This document shows, one piece after another, positions 40,870 through 50,382 of a stretch of 64,000 bases of DNA. A program made the position numbers and the translations under genes. The notes under the pieces were generated by a model, which saw only the letters and a program-made list of their open reading frames with translations, was not told the DNA's origin and made no database searches. The DNA comes from Merdimonas faecis. GTDB lineage: Bacteria; Bacillota; Clostridia; Lachnospirales; Lachnospiraceae. The DNA lies in contig NZ_MIEH01000018.1 of NCBI RefSeq assembly GCF_001754075.1, positions 310,001 through 374,000 on the forward strand. Reading direction: 5' to 3'. Within the stretch, counting starts at the first letter, position 1. Each line of letters opens with the position of its first letter.

Positions 40870-42120
40870 TCAGTTTGTGATCCGCTCATAATTGCGGGTG
40901 GTGATCCCGCTGGAACGGCCTTCACCATTCACCAGGATTGCTTTAAAGATGGTTGTTCCCTCCGGCATTTCAATTGGCCCGGTATACTTGGTAGATGCAG
41001 TGGTGGGATCAGATTCATCCATTGTATAGTAAGCATCATATCCCTCCGGCACCTTGATCTCAATCTGCTTTGCCTCATCATATTGTCCGGTGGACGGTGA
41101 TACGGCAGGTGCATCTACGATTGGGAATTCTACGGTGTAGTTTTTCTGGACCGGAAGGCTTGGAACCCCCCTGTCATCCACCGCAATTGCCGTGATCGTC
41201 GTGGTTCCCTCACTGATCTGGATCGGTTCCGTATATTTGGTAGATGAGGTGGTTGGGTCGGACTCATCAGTAGTGTAGTAGATAGTCTCACCGTCACCTG
41301 CCGTCAGAGTCAGCTCCTGGACATCCTCGAAGGTTTCCTCGTCATCCAGACTAAAGGACGGCCCATCAATGATATATCCGCCCAGCGCTTCCTGTACCGT
41401 GTCACTGGCATCATCCAGGAGTTCCGGGATCTTTTCCTGTTGTTCCGTATCCATATAGAAATTGACGCATGCCTCATAAAGATCAGCGTTATCTGTCTGC
41501 TCCTCCAGGCCAGTCAGAAAAACTGCCTCTGCCGCATCCAGATCATCCTGCGCAGCATAAACGCCGGACAGTCCGGTATAGGCTTCAGGCCGTTCATCAT
41601 CCTTGGACATCGCCCGTTCAAAAAGGCTCTGTGCCTCACTGTAATTTCCCGCATCCAGCGCCCGGGTTCCCCTTCGCACAACACCGGCATACGAATTGCT
41701 GTATAAGAAATAAATGCCGGCAGCGATCAGGATCAAAAACAGAGCCATGATCATCAGCAGTCTTCTCCTTTTTTTTCGAAGCGCTGCTTTTTTCCGCGCC
41801 TGCTGCTGGCGCCGACGCCTTCGTTCCATCTCCGGAGAGCTGCCGCGTCTTCCTGTACTGCGATTTGTATTTCTACTTGTACCCTGTCTTGTCCCACGGT
41901 CGGTACCTGTCCTGCGTCCGGTATTCCGTCCGGTATTTCGAACAGGAGCCGTATCAAAAGCCTCATCCTCCGGTTCCTCACCGTCCAGAGACACTTTGAT
42001 CTGTGCCGTAAGCATATCATCCAGTGGATTATAATCTGGTACGATCCGCACTTCTTTTCCACAATGTTCGCAATATAATTCTCCATCCGGTATTTCATAC
42101 CCGCAATATCTGCACTTCAT
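40870..42120 (-). CDS. Zinc-ribbon, TPR and double chitobiase-fold membrane protein
   Basis: A 416-residue multidomain protein. Residues 3-20 are a zinc ribbon (C3, C6, C17, C20); a very basic Arg/Thr/Gly-rich linker (about 65-120) leads to one membrane helix (about 123-141). TPR-like repeats follow (about 150-235). Two copies of a chitobiase/hexosaminidase C-terminal-type domain end the protein, each with YYTxDESDPTTxSTKYTxPI. The zinc ribbon should be inside the cell and the repeats outside. The role is unknown; glycan or peptidoglycan contact is plausible. Confidence 0.8.
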   Translation of the reverse strand: MKCRYCGYEIPDGELYCEHCGKEVRIVPDYNPLDDMLTAQIKVSLDGEEPEDEAFDTAPVRNTGRNTGRRTGTDRGTRQGTSRNTNRSTGRRGSSPEMERRRRRQQQARKKAALRKKRRRLLMIMALFLILIAAGIYFLYSNSYAGVVRRGTRALDAGNYSEAQSLFERAMSKDDERPEAYTGLSGVYAAQDDLDAAEAVFLTGLEEQTDNADLYEACVNFYMDTEQQEKIPELLDDASDTVQEALGGYIIDGPSFSLDDEETFEDVQELTLTAGDGETIYYTTDESDPTTSSTKYTEPIQISEGTTTITAIAVDDRGVPSLPVQKNYTVEFPIVDAPAVSPSTGQYDEAKQIEIKVPEGYDAYYTMDESDPTTASTKYTGPIEMPEGTTIFKAILVNGEGRSSGITTRNYERITN

Positions 42121-42166
42121 TTTGCGAATTCCTCCCGGTTCTATTATAAATTCCTACGTTTGTTCC

Positions 42167-44554
42167 TTAAGAAATCGTTTCTTCAATATATTGTTCAAAT
42201 TCTGCAGAAGTCATCAGCACCTTCCGGGGTTTGGTTCCCTCTTCCGGTCCCACAACACCTGCTTCTGCAAGCTGATCCATAATGCGCGCCGCACGGTTAA
42301 ATCCAATTTTAAAAGTCCGCTGCAGCATACCAATGGAAGCCTTGTCTTTATCAATGATCAGACGTCCCGCATCGATGAAATGCACGTCCCTGTCATCTCC
42401 GTCCGGAGCGCTTCCGCTGCCTCCGCCGTTCCCGATGGAAGCGGTATTTACATGGTTGACAATCTCCTCGTCATATGTAACATCACTATTGTGATCCTTC
42501 AGGTATTCTACTACATTCTGCACTTCTTTATCAGTAACGAAGGATCCCTGTACACGGGCCGGTTTCTGATATCCGGAAGGATAAAACAGCATATCCCCTT
42601 TGCCCAGCAGTTTTTCTGCGCCGTTCATGTCTATGATAGTCCGGGAGTCCACTCCCGAAGACACAGAAAAGGCAATTCTGGAAGGCATATTCGCCTTGAT
42701 CAGCCCGGTAATGACATTGACAGAAGGCCTTTGTGTAGCAAGAACCAGGTGGATTCCGGCCGCACGGGCCAGCTGTGCAAGGCGGCAGATTGCCTCCTCT
42801 ACATCCCCGGGAGCTACCATCATCAGATCAGCAAGCTCGTCCACAATGATCACGATCTGAGGCATCAGCACCGGATCCTTTCCATCTTCTGCAGGCATGG
42901 TTCGGATCTTTTCATTATACCCCTTCATATCACGCACATGCAGGTCCGCAAAAGCCTGATATCTTCGGGTCATCTCGGCAACAGCCCAATTCAGGGCTCC
43001 GGCCGCCTTCTTTGGATCCGTTACCACAGGGATCATCAGATGAGGGATCCCATTGTAGACACTCAGTTCTACGACCTTGGGGTCGATCATGATCAGCTTT
43101 ACCTCTTCAGGAGAGGCCTTATACAAAATACTCATGATCAAAGTGTTGATGCAGACAGATTTTCCGGAACCGGTGGCGCCGGCGATCAGTACATGAGGCA
43201 TTTTGGCGATGTCTGCCACCACAACTTTACCGCCGATGTCCTTTCCGACGGCAAAGGATACCTTCGAAACACTGTTCTTAAATTCGGCAGATTCCAGCAG
43301 ATCCCTGAGCATGACCGGGGAATTTTCCTTATTGGGAACTTCTATACCCACGGCTGCTTTTCCGGGAATCGGAGCTTCAATCCTGATATCCGCAGCTGCC
43401 AGGTTCAGTTTAATGTCGTCGGCCAGTCCTACGATCTTGCTGACTTTAACACCCATCTCCGGCTGCAATTCATACCGGGTCACAGATGGACCGCAGCTTA
43501 CGTTAGTCACTGTGACATGAACACCGAAATTCTGAAGTGTCTGCTGCAGCTTCATCGCTGTTTCCCTAAGAGACGCATCTGATTCTCCACCGCTTCTTGG
43601 CCCGCGTTTCAGAAGGGATAACGGCGGATACCGATACGCTTTGACAGGCTTCTGCATCTGTGCTGTAGCAGCAGCGGCTACCACGCCAGCTTCCGCCGCG
43701 ATAGCGTCCGCATCCATTTTGTTCTTTTTCTTCCGCACCGGCTCTGGATCCGGAACCTGTTCTGTTACATCCGAAACTTCCGTTTCTGCGGATGCAAACG
43801 TAACCTCTCCATCCCGGTGAATCGGAAATTCTGCTTCCGCAGCCGGCATTTCTGCCGTCAGTTCTTTGACCTCCGGAAATTTCCTGGCCAGTGTCGTGTC
43901 AAAGGAGACGCCTTCCACATGCCGGTCGCTTCGTTTAGCTCTCTGTCCGGACAGAGGCTTTTCCTTTTCCGCCTGCTTACTCTTTAAAGCTCTTTCAGTC
44001 CGCAGCGCCTGTGTGCGTTCCCGCCGCTTTGCAGCATCCTTTTTAGCCTTGTCATAGGCTTTGTCCCCTTGGGTTTTCACGCCCTGGAGCAGGGATTTCC
44101 CGGTAATGATCACAACACAGATGATCATCAAAATAATGTCTACGACATATGTACCCACAACTCCGATAGCCGGGGTCAGGATACTGACCAGGATGTTTCC
44201 CAGCATCCCTCCCTGTCTGTCGACAAGCTGCAGGAAGGTACAGACCAGGACCAGGAGCACGATTCCGGCTCCGGTCTTTACATATGCCTGGCGGTTTTCT
44301 CTGTTCGATATAAGAAATGTTGTCCCTCCAAACAAAAGAAACGGGATAACATAAGTGGTCAGTCCGAAAAGCAAAAACAGAATATCGGAGAATGTCCCCC
44401 CTATAAATCCTCCAAATCCAAAAATGCTGACTAACATTAAAATACTGACGGCAAGGGCCAGCCAGATAATAATTTCATCTTTTAAAAAGTTTTGTGTGTT
44501 CTGCTTTTTGTTGCTCCCTTTTTTGCGCCCTCTCTTTTTAGATCTGGCAGCCAT
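42167..44554 (-). CDS. ftsK: DNA translocase FtsK/SpoIIIE
   Basis: A 795-residue DNA pump. About four N-terminal membrane helices (25-180) anchor it at the septum; a charged linker follows (~180-320); the motor has Walker [14 protein letters not shown] near 455 and Walker [13 protein letters not shown]. The C-terminal winged-helix gamma domain ([20 protein letters not shown]) reads orienting DNA sequences. Length fits the SpoIIIE/FtsK class used in division and in moving the chromosome into the forespore. It has its own promoter at 44593. Confidence 0.95.
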   Translation of the reverse strand: MAARSKKRGRKKGSNKKQNTQNFLKDEIIIWLALAVSILMLVSIFGFGGFIGGTFSDILFLLFGLTTYVIPFLLFGGTTFLISNRENRQAYVKTGAGIVLLVLVCTFLQLVDRQGGMLGNILVSILTPAIGVVGTYVVDIILMIICVVIITGKSLLQGVKTQGDKAYDKAKKDAAKRRERTQALRTERALKSKQAEKEKPLSGQRAKRSDRHVEGVSFDTTLARKFPEVKELTAEMPAAEAEFPIHRDGEVTFASAETEVSDVTEQVPDPEPVRKKKNKMDADAIAAEAGVVAAAATAQMQKPVKAYRYPPLSLLKRGPRSGGESDASLRETAMKLQQTLQNFGVHVTVTNVSCGPSVTRYELQPEMGVKVSKIVGLADDIKLNLAAADIRIEAPIPGKAAVGIEVPNKENSPVMLRDLLESAEFKNSVSKVSFAVGKDIGGKVVVADIAKMPHVLIAGATGSGKSVCINTLIMSILYKASPEEVKLIMIDPKVVELSVYNGIPHLMIPVVTDPKKAAGALNWAVAEMTRRYQAFADLHVRDMKGYNEKIRTMPAEDGKDPVLMPQIVIIVDELADLMMVAPGDVEEAICRLAQLARAAGIHLVLATQRPSVNVITGLIKANMPSRIAFSVSSGVDSRTIIDMNGAEKLLGKGDMLFYPSGYQKPARVQGSFVTDKEVQNVVEYLKDHNSDVTYDEEIVNHVNTASIGNGGGSGSAPDGDDRDVHFIDAGRLIIDKDKASIGMLQRTFKIGFNRAARIMDQLAEAGVVGPEEGTKPRKVLMTSAEFEQYIEETIS

Positions 44555-44592
44555 TTTTTAATTTCCCCCTTATAATTGGCAATACATATCTT

Positions 44593-44621
44593 ATTATAGC
44601 ATTTTCCGGAAATGATGTCAT
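44593..44621 (-). promoter_or_regulatory. ftsK: Promoter of ftsK
   Basis: ATGACA (-35, 44616-44621), 17 bp, and TATAAT with an upstream TGC (extended -10, 44593-44598). The -35 begins at the last base of the tepA stop codon. The CCGGAAAATGC spacer end is shared with the mutS promoter. Confidence 0.7.
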
Positions 44622-45310
44622 TACATATTTTTACACTTTTTCTGCCGTTCCAGACGGATCATTTCGTGCAGTTTTAGCAATGCATCGCTCATTCCGCCTA
44701 CTTCATCAATCAGCCCCTCCCGCACTGCATCGCGTCCTTCCAGCAAAGTGCCTACATCTTTAACCAATTCTGTAGGGTTTAGCATCAGTTCCTCAAGGCG
44801 CCTTTGTGAAATTCTGGAGTGAGCAGCAAGAAATCGGGTAATCCGATCCTGTGTACGGATCATGTTCCGCAGACTCTGCTCCACACCGATAAACATTCCA
44901 TTTGAGCGCACAGGATGGATAATCATGGTGCCGCTTGGTACGATAAAGGAATATTTTGCCGCCACAGCCAAAGGCCCGCCTATGGAATGGCTTCCGCCCA
45001 GCACCAGGGATACAGTGGGTTTGCTCAAGGAAGCGATCATCTCGGCAATGGATAATCCCGCCTCAATATCCCCGCCCAGTGTATTTAAAAGAATCAGAAG
45101 CCCTTCTATCTCATCACTGTCTTCGATCTCCGCCAGCATAGGCAAAAGATGCTCATACTTTGTAGCTTTTGTACTGCCCGCGACAGATTCATGCCCTTCA
45201 ATTTCACCAATAATCGTCAGAAGACGGATTTTATGCTTTCCCTCTCCCTGTTCCAGATCCAGGCTCCCCGTTTCCCTGATCTGTTCCTGCTTAACTTCTG
45301 CATTTTCCAT
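44621..45310 (-). CDS. tepA: ClpP-class serine protease TepA (translocation-enhancing protein)
   Basis: A 229-residue member of the ClpP/crotonase-like peptidase group. VSLVLGGSHSIGGPLAVAAK contains the nucleophile region and GTMIIHPVRSNGM the histidine. In Bacillus TepA/YmfB assists protein export and signal-peptide clearance and lies beside spoIIIE, as here. The start is ATG 45310 with GGAGGTG 8 nt upstream; that ribosome-binding site sits within the hairpin that terminates metY. Residues before 45310 in the longer frame are hairpin sequence. Confidence 0.85.
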   Translation of the reverse strand: MENAEVKQEQIRETGSLDLEQGEGKHKIRLLTIIGEIEGHESVAGSTKATKYEHLLPMLAEIEDSDEIEGLLILLNTLGGDIEAGLSIAEMIASLSKPTVSLVLGGSHSIGGPLAVAAKYSFIVPSGTMIIHPVRSNGMFIGVEQSLRNMIRTQDRITRFLAAHSRISQRRLEELMLNPTELVKDVGTLLEGRDAVREGLIDEVGGMSDALLKLHEMIRLERQKKCKNM

Positions 45311-45312
45311 AA

Positions 45313-45349
45313 AAACACCTCCATACTTTTTATTAGTATGGAGGTGTTT
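45313..45349 (-). terminator. Terminator of metY overlapping the tepA ribosome-binding site
   Basis: AAACACCTCCATAC and GTATGGAGGTGTTT pair perfectly over 14 bp with a 9-nt loop, followed on the minus strand by further T. The GGAGGTG of tepA is in the 3' arm, so transcripts reading through from metY would carry a masked ribosome-binding site. Confidence 0.85.
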
Positions 45350-45357
45350 CAAATTTT

Positions 45358-46638
45358 TTATACTTCTTCCAATGCCTGACGAAGGTCTTCGATAATGTCA
45401 TCAATATGCTCGATGCCTACGCTGAAGCGAATCAGATCCGGCTGTACACCCGCTTCCAGGAGCTCCTGGTCATTCATCTGGCGGTGTGTATGGCTGGCTG
45501 GATGAAGGACACAGCTTCTGGCGTCTGCCACATGAGTCACAATGGCGATCATCTTTAAGCTGTCCATCATGCGGACGGCAGCATCTCTTCCGCCCTTCAG
45601 ACCAAAGGTGATCACTCCGCAGGTTCCGTTTGGCATATATTTCTGTGCCAGCTCGTAATATTTATCTCCCGGCAGGGACGGGCATTCTACCCAGGCCACC
45701 TTTTCATGACCTTTCAGATATTCCGCCGCCTTCCGTGCGTTTTCACAGTGGCGTGCCATACGCAGATGCAGAGTTTCCAGACCCAGGTTCAGAAGAAATG
45801 CGTTCTGAGGAGACTGGATAGATCCCAGATCACGCATCAGCTGAGCAGTCGCCTTTGTAATATAGGCGCCTTTGCCGAATTTCTGTGTATAGACGATTCC
45901 GTGGTAGGTTTCATCCGGAGTAGTCAGTCCCGGGAATTTGTCTGCGTAAGCTTCCCAGTCAAAGTTTCCGCTGTCCACAATAGCCCCGCCTACGCAGGTG
46001 GCATGTCCGTCCATATATTTCGTGGTAGAATGAGTTACGATGTCTGCCCCCCACTCAAAAGGACGGCAATTGATCGGTGTTGCAAAAGTATTGTCTATAA
46101 TCAGCGGCACACCGTGTGCATGTGCTGCCTGTGCAAATTTCTCGATATCAAGAACAACCAGCGCCGGATTTGCGATCGTTTCTCCAAATACCGCCTTTGT
46201 ATTCTCCTGGAAAGCCGCGTCCAGCTCCTCTTTGGAGCAGTCCGGATCTACAAAGGTCGCATCAATCCCCATTTTTTTGATCGTATGCGCATACAGATTA
46301 TATGTGCCCCCGTACAGAGCAGATGCACACACGATATGATCTCCGGCCGCAGCGATATTCATGATCGCATAGAAACTGGCAGCCTGTCCGGAAGAGGTCA
46401 GCATAGCCGCATAGCCGCCTTCCAGGTCGCAGATTTTCGCAGCCACCGCATCATTTGTGGGGTTCTGGAGTCTGGTGTAAAAATATCCGGATTCCTCCAG
46501 GTCAAACAGACGTCCCATCTGTTCACTGCTGCTGTATTTAAATGTGGTGCTCTGGTAGATCGGCAGCACTCTTGGTTCGCCGTTTCCCGGCTGGTATCCG
46601 GACTGGATACATTTTGTCTCCATTTTATAATTGCTCAT
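45358..46638 (-). CDS. metY: O-acetylhomoserine aminocarboxypropyltransferase (sulfhydrylase) MetY
   Basis: A 426-residue PLP enzyme of the Cys/Met metabolism family that makes homocysteine from O-acetylhomoserine and sulfide. The PLP lysine is in VTHSTTKYMDGHATCVGGAI; substrate-side markers are YQSTTFKYSSSEQMGRLF and SVGIEHIDDIIEDL at the end. Only 45 bp separate it from the upstream gene, so there is no room for a SAM riboswitch or T-box. A strong hairpin follows the stop. Confidence 0.93.
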   Translation of the reverse strand: MSNYKMETKCIQSGYQPGNGEPRVLPIYQSTTFKYSSSEQMGRLFDLEESGYFYTRLQNPTNDAVAAKICDLEGGYAAMLTSSGQAASFYAIMNIAAAGDHIVCASALYGGTYNLYAHTIKKMGIDATFVDPDCSKEELDAAFQENTKAVFGETIANPALVVLDIEKFAQAAHAHGVPLIIDNTFATPINCRPFEWGADIVTHSTTKYMDGHATCVGGAIVDSGNFDWEAYADKFPGLTTPDETYHGIVYTQKFGKGAYITKATAQLMRDLGSIQSPQNAFLLNLGLETLHLRMARHCENARKAAEYLKGHEKVAWVECPSLPGDKYYELAQKYMPNGTCGVITFGLKGGRDAAVRMMDSLKMIAIVTHVADARSCVLHPASHTHRQMNDQELLEAGVQPDLIRFSVGIEHIDDIIEDLRQALEEV

Positions 46639-46683
46639 ATACTACTCCTCCTTAACGTATCATCCGTTCCCGGCCCGGCAGGA

Positions 46684-47148
46684 TCAATGTCTGGAAAAAG
46701 AAAACCATGATCTCTTAAAGCCGGAAGAAATTTTTTCATAATCTGACATGCCGATTTCCATCTTGGTTACCTTTTTCTGGTTCCATTTTTCCACCATCAT
46801 TTCCGCCAGCTTCTCGCAAAGAGGATCCCTGGTATGTATAAACAGCGGAACAACATAAACCACCATGGCCAGATTAAAATTCAAAGCATATTTTTCCTGG
46901 TCTCGTTTGGAAAACTTCTGTATCTTCTGGAAGGCATATTCTGGAATGATTTCAGCGAATTCCGTAAGCGCTTCCTCGCCCATGTCCGCACAGCAGGAAG
47001 ACACGCCGGAAAGCAGCTCCCGGTAGCTGTCGTATGCACGCAAAAAAGCCGGACTATAGGTCTTTTTCTTGAACAGTTTGATTTGTCTGAGCATTTCATC
47101 AAACATCTGCTCCAGTTCCTGCTTCAAACTTTCCACAGACTTTTCCAT
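46684..47148 (-). CDS. Hypothetical helical protein
   Basis: A 154-residue soluble, alpha-helical protein (EMFDEMLRQIKLFKKKTYSP, then YALNFNLAMVVYVVPLFI, then KWNQKKVTKMEIGMSDYEKI). No family was recognised. It lies 6 bp after yebC and is probably read from the same transcript. Confidence 0.65.
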   Translation of the reverse strand: MEKSVESLKQELEQMFDEMLRQIKLFKKKTYSPAFLRAYDSYRELLSGVSSCCADMGEEALTEFAEIIPEYAFQKIQKFSKRDQEKYALNFNLAMVVYVVPLFIHTRDPLCEKLAEMMVEKWNQKKVTKMEIGMSDYEKISSGFKRSWFSFSRH

Positions 47149-47154
47149 AGATAT

Positions 47155-47886
47155 TTATTCCTCCCAGTTGTGATATACATCCTGGACATCATCATCGTCA
47201 TCCAGCATATCCAATGTCTTCTGGATTGATGCAATATCCTTTTCATCTGTCAATTTTACATATGTCTGAGGAATCATCGTTACCTCGGCAGAAGCCATGG
47301 GAAGCCCCGCTTCCTCCAGAGCCATACGAACCGCACTGAAATCTTCCGGAGTGGTCATGATCTCATAGCTGTCCTCTTCTTCTACAAAATCTTCTGCACC
47401 TGCGTCCAGCGCCTGCATCATCAGTTCATCAGAATCTCCCTCATACTCTTCCTTATCAATAATGATCTGTCCCTTTTTGTCAAACATAAATGAAACACAG
47501 CCGGGAGTGCCTACATTGCCATTTCCTTTTGTAAACGCATTCTTTACATTGGAAGCGGTACGGTTTTTATTATCTGTCAGAGTCTCCACAATGATGGCTG
47601 TTCCGCCGGGGCCATATCCTTCATAAGTAATATGCTCATAATTTGCAGCATTGGCGTCACTGTCTGCACGCTTGATATTACGCTCAATCGTATCATTCGG
47701 CATATTATTGGCTTTTGCCTTTGCAATCACGTCACGCAGACGGCTGTTATTGGCCGGATCTGAGCTTCCGCCCTCTTTTACTGCAACTGCCAGTTCTTTC
47801 CCGATCTTGGTAAAGATCTTTCCTTTTGCTGCATCATTTTTTTCTTTCTTGTGCTTAATATTAGCAAATTTTGAATGTCCTGACAT
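47155..47886 (-). CDS. yebC: YebC/PmpR family protein (TACO1-like)
   Basis: A 243-residue protein with the family start [20 protein letters not shown]. YebC proteins were first described as transcription regulators; newer work links the family to translation of proline-rich stretches at the ribosome. Three domains with conserved [20 protein letters not shown] and the acidic C-terminus are all present. Length is normal. Confidence 0.95.
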   Translation of the reverse strand: MSGHSKFANIKHKKEKNDAAKGKIFTKIGKELAVAVKEGGSSDPANNSRLRDVIAKAKANNMPNDTIERNIKRADSDANAANYEHITYEGYGPGGTAIIVETLTDNKNRTASNVKNAFTKGNGNVGTPGCVSFMFDKKGQIIIDKEEYEGDSDELMMQALDAGAEDFVEEEDSYEIMTTPEDFSAVRMALEEAGLPMASAEVTMIPQTYVKLTDEKDIASIQKTLDMLDDDDDVQDVYHNWEE

Positions 47887-47937
47887 TTTAACTATTCCTC
47901 TCTTCGTATCTTATCTTTTCACACTCTTTCTATTTTA

Positions 47938-48735
47938 TCACTCTTCGTTCTGTTTTTCAATCTTAACTCTCTGTATGATATTATTATCTACGGATAAAAC
48001 AGTGAAAAGATAACCTTCGTACGCCACCTCGCACTTCTCGTCCTCGGCAGGGATCCGGTCCAGTTTGTCCACGAGGAATCCGTTCAAGGTCTCATATTCA
48101 TCTTCTTCGAAAGAAATTGCCAGAAGATCTCCCAGCTCCTCCAGGTCCAGCATTCCGTCTGCCAGATAGCTTCCGTCTGCCTGCTTTGTGATCATCAGCT
48201 CTTCTTCATCATACTCATCCAGGATATTTCCCACGATCTCTTCCAGAATATCTTCCATAGCCACAATTCCTGAGGTCTGGCCATATTCATCCAGTACGAC
48301 AACGATGTGATTTTTTTCCGCCTGCATCTTTTTAAACAGCGTATCAATGCTCTTGGTCTCCGGAACAAAGACCGCCGGACGTATGTAATCTTTTAACTCC
48401 GCTACCGGACGCTTTCGAAGACTTTCGTCCAGATAGCAGGTAATCGCCTCTCTGAGATGCAGAAATCCTGTAATCTCGTCAATGTCCTCATGATAGATAG
48501 GAAACCTCGAATAGCTCTCCTCCAGCATAAAGCGAAGAGCGTCTTCTAAAATTTCCTCCCCGTCTATCGCCACGATATTTTTACGATGTGTCATAATATC
48601 CTTGGCGTCTTTATCCATATAACGGAAAATATTCCGTATCAGCACCGCCGCCTCTTTTTGCATCCCGTCATCCAGCTTCTCATCCTCTGCCTGGAAAATA
48701 TTTTTCATTCTCTGGAATAAACTACCCTCTTCCAT
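47938..48735 (-). CDS. CorC/HlyC-type protein with two CBS domains
   Basis: A 265-residue cytoplasmic protein. Residues 40-175 hold two CBS domains (DIMTHRKNIVAIDGEEIL, then VFVPETKSIDTLFKKMQAEK); the rest is the CorC/HlyC C-terminal domain (YLADGMLDLEELGDLLAISF). It lacks the DUF21 membrane part of full-length family members, so it is the short, soluble form thought to assist Mg/Co handling. Nucleotide binding by the CBS pair is likely. Confidence 0.85.
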   Translation of the reverse strand: MEEGSLFQRMKNIFQAEDEKLDDGMQKEAAVLIRNIFRYMDKDAKDIMTHRKNIVAIDGEEILEDALRFMLEESYSRFPIYHEDIDEITGFLHLREAITCYLDESLRKRPVAELKDYIRPAVFVPETKSIDTLFKKMQAEKNHIVVVLDEYGQTSGIVAMEDILEEIVGNILDEYDEEELMITKQADGSYLADGMLDLEELGDLLAISFEEDEYETLNGFLVDKLDRIPAEDEKCEVAYEGYLFTVLSVDNNIIQRVKIEKQNEE

Positions 48736-48757
48736 AATCTGTTTTCTAACTCCTTTG

Positions 48758-49105
48758 CTATGTATGAAGCTCTAGGCTGATTTTCAAAGCTTCATCTACT
48801 TTCTTCATGATTTCTTTATCCAGATGGCACACCATATCTTTCAGACGCTGTTTGTCAATAGTGCGCACCTGTTCCAGCAGAACCACCGAATTTTTGACAA
48901 TCTGATACTTTCCTGCATCAATCTCTACATGTGTCGGCAGTTTTGCCTTGTTCATCCGTGACGTAATAGCTGCACAGATAATAGTAGGACTGTGTCTGTT
49001 CCCTACATTATTCTGAATTACCAGCACCGGCCGGATGCCGCCCTGTTCGGATCCGACTACCGGACTTAAGTCAGCATAAAAAATATCTCCTCGCCTTACC
49101 TGCAC
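48758..49105 (-). CDS. MazF/EndoA-type endoribonuclease (PemK family), without partner antitoxin
   Basis: A 115-residue sequence-specific mRNA endonuclease of the type II toxin group: [20 protein letters not shown], then [12 protein letters not shown] and CAAITSRM. In Bacillus EndoA is preceded by the antitoxin EndoAI, itself downstream of alr. Here alr ends just 83 bp upstream and no antitoxin gene fits between. I start at GTG 49105 (GGAG 10 nt upstream); GTG 49114 is only one base from the same GGAG. Confidence 0.88.
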   Translation of the reverse strand: MQVRRGDIFYADLSPVVGSEQGGIRPVLVIQNNVGNRHSPTIICAAITSRMNKAKLPTHVEIDAGKYQIVKNSVVLLEQVRTIDKQRLKDMVCHLDKEIMKKVDEALKISLELHT

Positions 49106-49188
49106 TTCTTTCACACTCCGATATATTCAAGATATATTCAGTATTTCCATCTTTTCAAGAAGTATTCTACAGGAAAGGCACATGTACA

Positions 49189-50352
49189 TCAGAACCAGTC
49201 CATTTGCTCCGTAATTTCTCCATGCCGGTAAAATTCTCTGGGAACCCGTTTGCCAATATCACAGACAAACTCATAATTAAACCGGCCGGACAGATCGCTC
49301 AACACTTCTACCGGAAGCTCTTCCTCTCCATCACGTCCTACGAGAATAACCTGGTCTTCATAAGCCACATCATCAATCTCTGTTACATCCACCATCATTT
49401 GATCCATGCAGACTCTTCCGCGGATCGGGGCTTTCTGTCCTTTAATGAGTACATATCCCTTATTGGAAAGGCTGCGCGGATACCCGTCCCCATACCCGAC
49501 CGGAATGGTCGCAAGTTTCGTTCTGCGGTCAGTAACGTATGTTCCGCCGTAGCTGACAGGAGTGCCGGCCTCTACCCATTTGACATGAGCCACATGGCTC
49601 ACCCACTGAAGGGCTGGCTTAAGAGGAACATTTGCTTTGTTTACTTCTCCGGAAGGATACAGTCCGTAAATGGAAATTCCCGCTCTGACCAGATCCATAT
49701 TAGCCTCCGGAACATCAATAATGCCCGCACTGTTAGAACAGTGGTAGTAGGAAAACTGAACCCCTTTTTCCTCCAGACGCTGCTTCATCCAGAGATAAGC
49801 GTTCAGCTGCTTTTCTGTAAAGCTTTTATCTTCTTCGTCCGCCTTTGCAAAATGGGTAAACATGCCTTCCATCTGAAGATGAGGCATCTTGCTGATCCGT
49901 TCAATAGCGTCAGCGCTCTCTTCACAGATCGGGAACCCCAGGCGAGACATTCCGGTATCCAGTTTTATATGGATGTGCACGTCTTTCCCCATCCTGGTGG
50001 CAAGATCTGAGACTTCTGCAGCCATCTCCTCCGTATAAAGGGTCATTCGTACTTCATGTTCTATCATGGCTGCACGCTGGTCCGGAAAAACAGTTCCCAG
50101 CACAAGGATCGGTTTTTCAATCCCCTTTTTCCGCAGGATCACGGCTTCATCCAATGTGGCCGTCGCATATCCCCAGATATAGTCTTTCTCCTGCAAAAGC
50201 CGTGCAATCTGCACTGCTCCATGTCCATAGCCATCCGTCTTAAGAACAGAAATAATCCGGGTGCCTTCTTTCAGATTGTTTTTCATCATCTCCATGTTGT
50301 ACTCAATCGCATCCAGATCGATTTTTGCACAGACTCTTGTATACTTTTTCAT
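49189..50352 (-). CDS. alr: Alanine racemase
   Basis: A 387-residue PLP enzyme making D-alanine for peptidoglycan. The PLP lysine is in IISVLKTDGYGHGAVQIARL (near K39) and the second catalytic base is the Tyr in a C-terminal beta domain (AGTPVSYGGTYVTDRRT). RVCMDQMMVDVTEI carries the conserved substrate-site residues. It lies between nnr and mazF, the usual Firmicute order. Confidence 0.95.
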   Translation of the reverse strand: MKKYTRVCAKIDLDAIEYNMEMMKNNLKEGTRIISVLKTDGYGHGAVQIARLLQEKDYIWGYATATLDEAVILRKKGIEKPILVLGTVFPDQRAAMIEHEVRMTLYTEEMAAEVSDLATRMGKDVHIHIKLDTGMSRLGFPICEESADAIERISKMPHLQMEGMFTHFAKADEEDKSFTEKQLNAYLWMKQRLEEKGVQFSYYHCSNSAGIIDVPEANMDLVRAGISIYGLYPSGEVNKANVPLKPALQWVSHVAHVKWVEAGTPVSYGGTYVTDRRTKLATIPVGYGDGYPRSLSNKGYVLIKGQKAPIRGRVCMDQMMVDVTEIDDVAYEDQVILVGRDGEEELPVEVLSDLSGRFNYEFVCDIGKRVPREFYRHGEITEQMDWF

Positions 50353-50382
50353 GCCGATTCCTCCTTTACTTGTTATGATTTA

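Noticed and set aside
42122-43582. Long plus-strand open frame opposite ftsK
   Set aside because: Antisense shadow of the FtsK motor domain; no start signal or protein-like features.
46639-46683. SAM riboswitch or T-box upstream of metY
   Set aside because: Only 45 bp separate metY from the upstream gene, too short for either element.
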